Positions 60,942 through 64,000 of a stretch of 64,000 bases of DNA are shown in pieces. Each line of letters begins with the position of its first letter. The first letter of the stretch is position 1. The position numbers and the translations under genes are program-made. The notes below the pieces were generated by a model. That model was not told where the DNA came from. It ran no database searches and saw nothing but the letters and a program-made list of their open reading frames with translations. Source of the stretch: Oribacterium sp. oral taxon 102 (GTDB lineage: Bacteria; Bacillota; Clostridia; Lachnospirales; Lachnospiraceae); assembly GCF_013394775.1 (NCBI RefSeq), contig NZ_JABXYT010000001.1:2337501-2401500 (forward strand), given 5' to 3'.

Positions 60942-60970
60942 TGGTATCTTTCCGGCAAGTATGCTATACT
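60942..60970 (+). promoter_or_regulatory. Extended -10 promoter of L,D-transpeptidase
   Basis: TGCTATACT (60962-60970) is an extended -10; TGGTAT at 60942-60947 is a poor -35 at 17 bp. It is nearly identical to the hpf -10 region. GGAGGA (60995-61000) serves the ATG at 61006. Confidence 0.55.
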
Positions 60971-61005
60971 GCCGGATATTGAAAGTAAGGGAATGGAGGA
61001 TCATC

Positions 61006-62505
61006 ATGTATCGTTTTCACAGGACAGCTGCGCTGCTTGCCGCCGCTGTCATGGCGCTTCTTTCGCCGTTTCCGTCTCTCGCCGCCGGTCCCGGCGAAGG
61101 ACTCAGCAGCAGCAACGCACCGATCATCGCAGGCTCCGGCTCTTCCTCCGGCACGACGGACGCTTCCGGCTCCGCAGGGCAGGATGCTTCCAAATCGGCG
61201 GACCCGCTGGCTGCGATCCGTCCTGCAATGGCGCTCAGCCATAACGGCGACCTCGGCCAGGATCCGGTTCTCGGTCTCGTGCCGCTCGCGACCTACCACC
61301 TCTATGACGGCGACGGACAGCGCGTTGACTATGGCTATACCCACGAGGCAGATTCCTTCGCCTATGCAGGCGGCGGCTTCAACCGCATCCTGCTCGAGCA
61401 TCAGAACGTCGGGCGCTGGTACTATCGAACCTACTCTGCGAATACCGGCTGGGGGCCGTGGGCAATCAGCGGAGAGACGACGCCGGATCGCGGGCAGGTG
61501 CAGGCAGTGATGTTCCGCGTCAAGGGTTATACGCACAAATTCGGCGAGCTCTACTATCGTGCAGTGCTCAATGACGGCACGACGACCGACTGGGCGAGGG
61601 CGGGGCAGGCCTGCGGCGTCATCGGCGGCGAGCGCTACATCGTGGCACTGAAGCTCGCGCTCTGGAACCGGACGGTTCCCTTCGAGGGCGCTGTCGAGAA
61701 GCCGCTCGCCAACGAGAATAACGAGGGCATCGTAAAGGCAGACGGCGGTGTCGGCTATTCCACCGCAGACGGACACGCCTATACCGGCTGGGCATTCGAC
61801 GAGGATTCCAATCAGTATTATTTCGAGAACGGCTTCGCCTCCACGGGCTGGAAGGCGATCGAGGGCTACAATTATTACTTCTATGAGAACGGCATACTGG
61901 CGAAGGATCTCGAGCCGGTGATGGGGCTGCAGTCCTCCTATGCGATCCGCATCAACAAGGCAACCCGCAGTTTCTACGTCCTCACGAAGGATGCCGCAGG
62001 GCAGTATACCATTCCATACAAGACCTTCATGTGTACGGTCGGTCCGGATACCCCGATCGGAAGCTTCAAGATTTACCAGCAGTATCGCTGGCATTTCATG
62101 CACGCGGACTGCTATACACAGTTCCTGTCCCGTTTCAACGGGCATTTCCTGATCCACTCCCTGCTGTACACGAAGCCGGATCTCTACAGCTTTACGGCAG
62201 CCAACTATAACTATATGGATCAGGCGCAGTCCGGCGGCTGCGTCCGCCTGAAGGCCTCCGACAGCGCATGGGTTTACAACAACTGCAAGGGCGGAACGCC
62301 TGTCACGGTTTATGCCGATCGCTGGGACAAGGGCCCGGTGGAGAAGGATGCCATCGAGCAGGCGATCCCGCTGGCGCAGAACTACGATCCGACCGATCCG
62401 GTGATCCTGAGCCAGCAGTCCGCGGCAGATGCTGCCGCTGCCGCAGCCGCACAGGAGGCCGCCGAACAGGAAGCGGCGAATGGAGAGGTCGAGCCAAACG
62501 CCTGA
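61006..62505 (+). CDS. Secreted L,D-transpeptidase (YkuD) with cell-wall-binding repeats
   Basis: A 499-residue secreted enzyme that cross-links peptidoglycan or attaches to it. Signal peptide MYRFHRTAALLAAAVMALL ending near LAAGPG; Ser-rich linker; two ChW-like modules (ANTGWGPWAISGET, GTTTDWARAGQACG); two choline-binding-like repeats (HAYTGWAFDEDSNQYYFENG, STGWKAIEGYNYYFYENG); then the YkuD domain from about residue 315 (INKATRSFYVL) with HFLIHSLLY and catalytic Cys in SGGCVRLKASDSAWVY. An Ala/Glu-rich tail ends the protein. The ATG at 61006 has GGAGGA before it. Confidence 0.92.
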   Translation: MYRFHRTAALLAAAVMALLSPFPSLAAGPGEGLSSSNAPIIAGSGSSSGTTDASGSAGQDASKSADPLAAIRPAMALSHNGDLGQDPVLGLVPLATYHLYDGDGQRVDYGYTHEADSFAYAGGGFNRILLEHQNVGRWYYRTYSANTGWGPWAISGETTPDRGQVQAVMFRVKGYTHKFGELYYRAVLNDGTTTDWARAGQACGVIGGERYIVALKLALWNRTVPFEGAVEKPLANENNEGIVKADGGVGYSTADGHAYTGWAFDEDSNQYYFENGFASTGWKAIEGYNYYFYENGILAKDLEPVMGLQSSYAIRINKATRSFYVLTKDAAGQYTIPYKTFMCTVGPDTPIGSFKIYQQYRWHFMHADCYTQFLSRFNGHFLIHSLLYTKPDLYSFTAANYNYMDQAQSGGCVRLKASDSAWVYNNCKGGTPVTVYADRWDKGPVEKDAIEQAIPLAQNYDPTDPVILSQQSAADAAAAAAAQEAAEQEAANGEVEPNA

Positions 62506-62520
62506 ACCGCCTGATACAGT

Positions 62521-62560
62521 AAAGGAGGGAGCCATTTTCCATAAACGGCTCCCTCCTTTT
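62521..62560 (+). terminator. Intrinsic terminator of L,D-transpeptidase
   Basis: AAAGGAGGGAGCC (62521-62533) pairs perfectly with GGCTCCCTCCTTT (62547-62559), ending in TTTT. The preceding ATACAGTAA (62514-62522) is the same string that joins repeat copies C and D to their terminators. Confidence 0.93.
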
Positions 62561-62579
62561 GAAAAGAGAGGATATCCCT

Positions 62580-63611
62580 ATGAAAACCGCCGTTATCATC
62601 CCGAACTACAACGGATACCGCTTCCTGCCTGCCTGTATGGAGGCGCTGGACAGACAAAGCAGACAGGACTTCCTGACAATCGTCGTCGACAACGCTTCCT
62701 CCGACGAGAGCCTGCATTGGCTCTCTCATTGGAGCGCGGAGGCACCCGACCGGCGTCTCCTGCTCCGAAATCCGAAGAATCTCGGTTTTTCCGCCGCAGT
62801 CAACCTCGGCATCCGCCGTGCGGCTGCGCAGAATCTCTCCTATGTCCTGCTGCTGAACAATGACACCTCTGTCCTTCCGGACTTCCTCGAACGGCTCGAG
62901 TCGGAAATGGAACAGGATCGCACAGAGCAGCTCTTCGCCATCAGCTCCCGCATGGTCAAAATGCACGACAGCTCCGTGATGGACGATGCCGGCGACCAGT
63001 ACACCCTCCTCGGCTGGCAGTTTCAGCGCGGTCTGGAGGAGCCGGTACAGGACTGGAACCGTCCCGCCTTCGTCTTCTCCGCCTGCGCGGGCGCGGCGCT
63101 CTACCGGCTTTCCGCCCTTAAAAAAACCGGGCTCTTCGACATCGCGCACTTCGCCTATCTCGAGGACCTCGACATTTCCTACCGCGCCAGGCTTCTGGGC
63201 TACCGCATCCTCTATCTCCCGACCGCAGTCTGCCGCCACGTCGGCTCCGGAACCAGCGGAAGCAAATACAACAGCTTCAAGGTTCGGCTCTCCGCACGAA
63301 ACAGCTGGTATCTTCCCTACAAGAATATGCCAAATGCGCAGCTCCTGCTGAATGCGCCCTTCCTCGCACTCGGATATCTGGTAAAGCTGCTCTACTTCCA
63401 GAGGATGGGCTTCGGAAGAGACTACCGCGCCGGGCTCCGGGAGGGCTTCCGAAACGCAGGAAGGCTGCAGCGGGTTCATTTCTCGGATATCCCTCTCCAC
63501 CGCTTCCTACGAATCGAATGGGAGCTCCTCTTAGCTACAGTAGAATACCTGCTCCGTATGAGAAAGAGAGCAATGCGGAGGACAGCGAAAAAAAAGGAGA
63601 GCTCCGCCTGA
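62580..63611 (+). CDS. Family 2 glycosyltransferase (dTDP-rhamnosyltransferase-like)
   Basis: A 343-residue GT-A enzyme: MKTAVIIPNYNGYRFLPACM, VVDNASSDESL, NPKNLGFSAAVNLGIR, YVLLLNNDTSV (metal-binding NDD), SACAGAALYRLSAL and AYLEDLDISYRARLLGY, typical of cell-wall rhamnosyltransferases. A basic C terminus with a short hydrophobic segment suggests peripheral membrane attachment. The start follows AGAGAGGATAT. It lies just after the transpeptidase terminator, so its transcription depends on read-through or a promoter I could not place. Confidence 0.93.
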   Translation: MKTAVIIPNYNGYRFLPACMEALDRQSRQDFLTIVVDNASSDESLHWLSHWSAEAPDRRLLLRNPKNLGFSAAVNLGIRRAAAQNLSYVLLLNNDTSVLPDFLERLESEMEQDRTEQLFAISSRMVKMHDSSVMDDAGDQYTLLGWQFQRGLEEPVQDWNRPAFVFSACAGAALYRLSALKKTGLFDIAHFAYLEDLDISYRARLLGYRILYLPTAVCRHVGSGTSGSKYNSFKVRLSARNSWYLPYKNMPNAQLLLNAPFLALGYLVKLLYFQRMGFGRDYRAGLREGFRNAGRLQRVHFSDIPLHRFLRIEWELLLATVEYLLRMRKRAMRRTAKKKESSA

Positions 63612-63751
63612 ATCACCGCTTCGCCAAGGGCGCATTGCTTTATTCATGATTCACGTGCCGTTGGCGCGTAATGCTTCTGATTTAATCCGTGTTTTCTCAG
63701 GCCTTCGGGCAGGCTCCTCCTGCTCCTCCCCTATGGCACGTTCCAAACGGT

Positions 63752-64000
63752 TTATTTCCTGCCGAGCAGCATTGCCGAGCCGGAGAGCCCGAGCCACGCC
63801 GCCTCTCTGCGGCTCATAAACGTCCCGTCTGTCGTATCGACCAGCCGCACCTCCGCATAGCCCATATCTCTCAATTTTCGAACAAACGCATCCATATCTC
63901 CGTATTTCGCCCTCGAGAAAATATCATGAATTGCGAAGCTTCCGCCCTTTTTGAGCACACGCAGCGTCTCCAGAAGAATCGCCTGCCTGTCCCTGACGGG
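63752..64000 (-). CDS. Class I SAM-dependent methyltransferase, C-terminal part (5' end outside window)
   Basis: 82 codons of an open frame entering from the right edge: ILLETLRVLKKGGSFAIHDIF is the post-motif III segment of Rossmann-fold methyltransferases, followed by a helix-strand pair (KLRDMGYAEVRLVDTT) and a terminal strand (GSAMLLGRK). The SAM-binding motif I lies outside. Substrate unknown. It converges with the glycosyltransferase; the 140-bp gap 63612-63751 contains only short inverted repeats (such as TGAATCA/TGATTCA). Confidence 0.8.
   Translation of the reverse strand, partial: PVRDRQAILLETLRVLKKGGSFAIHDIFSRAKYGDMDAFVRKLRDMGYAEVRLVDTTDGTFMSRREAAWLGLSGSAMLLGRK

Noticed and set aside
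60964..62535. Minus-strand open frame of about 523 codons over the L,D-transpeptidase
   Set aside because: The plus strand has promoter, ribosome-binding site, signal peptide, YkuD motif and terminator; the minus-strand frame has none.

Overview
The window reads as chromosomal DNA of a Gram-positive anaerobe of the Bacillota, most like a GC-rich Lachnospiraceae. The grounds are gene content and order: class C sortase with LPxTG pilins, long-form HPF, a YmfI-type reductase, a CD1871A-type CXXC protein, VanRS-like regulators, and sigma-A promoters that often have an extended -10. The high GC leaves long open frames antisense to nearly every gene; I treat those as shadows. Nearly all genes are on the minus strand; plus-strand islands lie at 9.9-10.4, 22.3-25.3 and 61.0-63.6 kb.

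Layout. 0-3.8 kb: the t6A tRNA-modification operon tsaE-tsaB-rimI-rnz-tsaD. 4-9.6 kb: secA-prfB-ACT protein-hom, one tight transcription unit from a good promoter. 9.9-11.4 kb: hpf (plus strand) with terminator, a ymfI-like reductase and tRNA-Pro(TGG). 11.5-22.0 kb: a sortase-assembled pilus locus, made of an OmpR-type two-component system, a class C sortase, a minor pilin, a giant adhesin interrupted by one in-frame TGA, and the LPSTG backbone pilin. 22.3-25.3 kb: a redox cassette (CXXC miniprotein, membrane 4Fe-4S protein, redoxin lipoprotein, CPBP protease). 25.3-28.2 kb: YhaN-like ATPase plus SbcD-like nuclease. 28.3-33.7 kb: carA-carB with a carbamate kinase. 34.2-39.6 kb: D,D-carboxypeptidase, an enlarged M29 aminopeptidase, small membrane proteins, VanZ and GNAT. 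39.8-43.0 kb: fba, thrC, udk. 43.1-51.6 kb: an ABC-2 exporter with a large extracytoplasmic partner, a lipoprotein, a VanRS-like pair and pheA. 51.7-60.6 kb: plsC and a cell-surface glycan cluster. 61.0-63.6 kb: an L,D-transpeptidase and a rhamnosyltransferase-like enzyme. The right edge cuts a methyltransferase.

The main thing ordinary annotation would miss is a dispersed family of short palindromic elements in the intergenic spaces. At least five copies share the 16-bp end TTACTGTATAAGTCCC (three exact, two with one mismatch). One copy sits between tsaB and rimI and is read through in frame at the rimI N terminus; two directly abut terminator hairpins. Other points of note are the single-codon break in the pilus adhesin, a decayed programmed-frameshift site in prfB, and the unnamed CXXC/4Fe-4S/redoxin cassette. 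No CRISPR array, phage, IS transposase or replication origin was seen.
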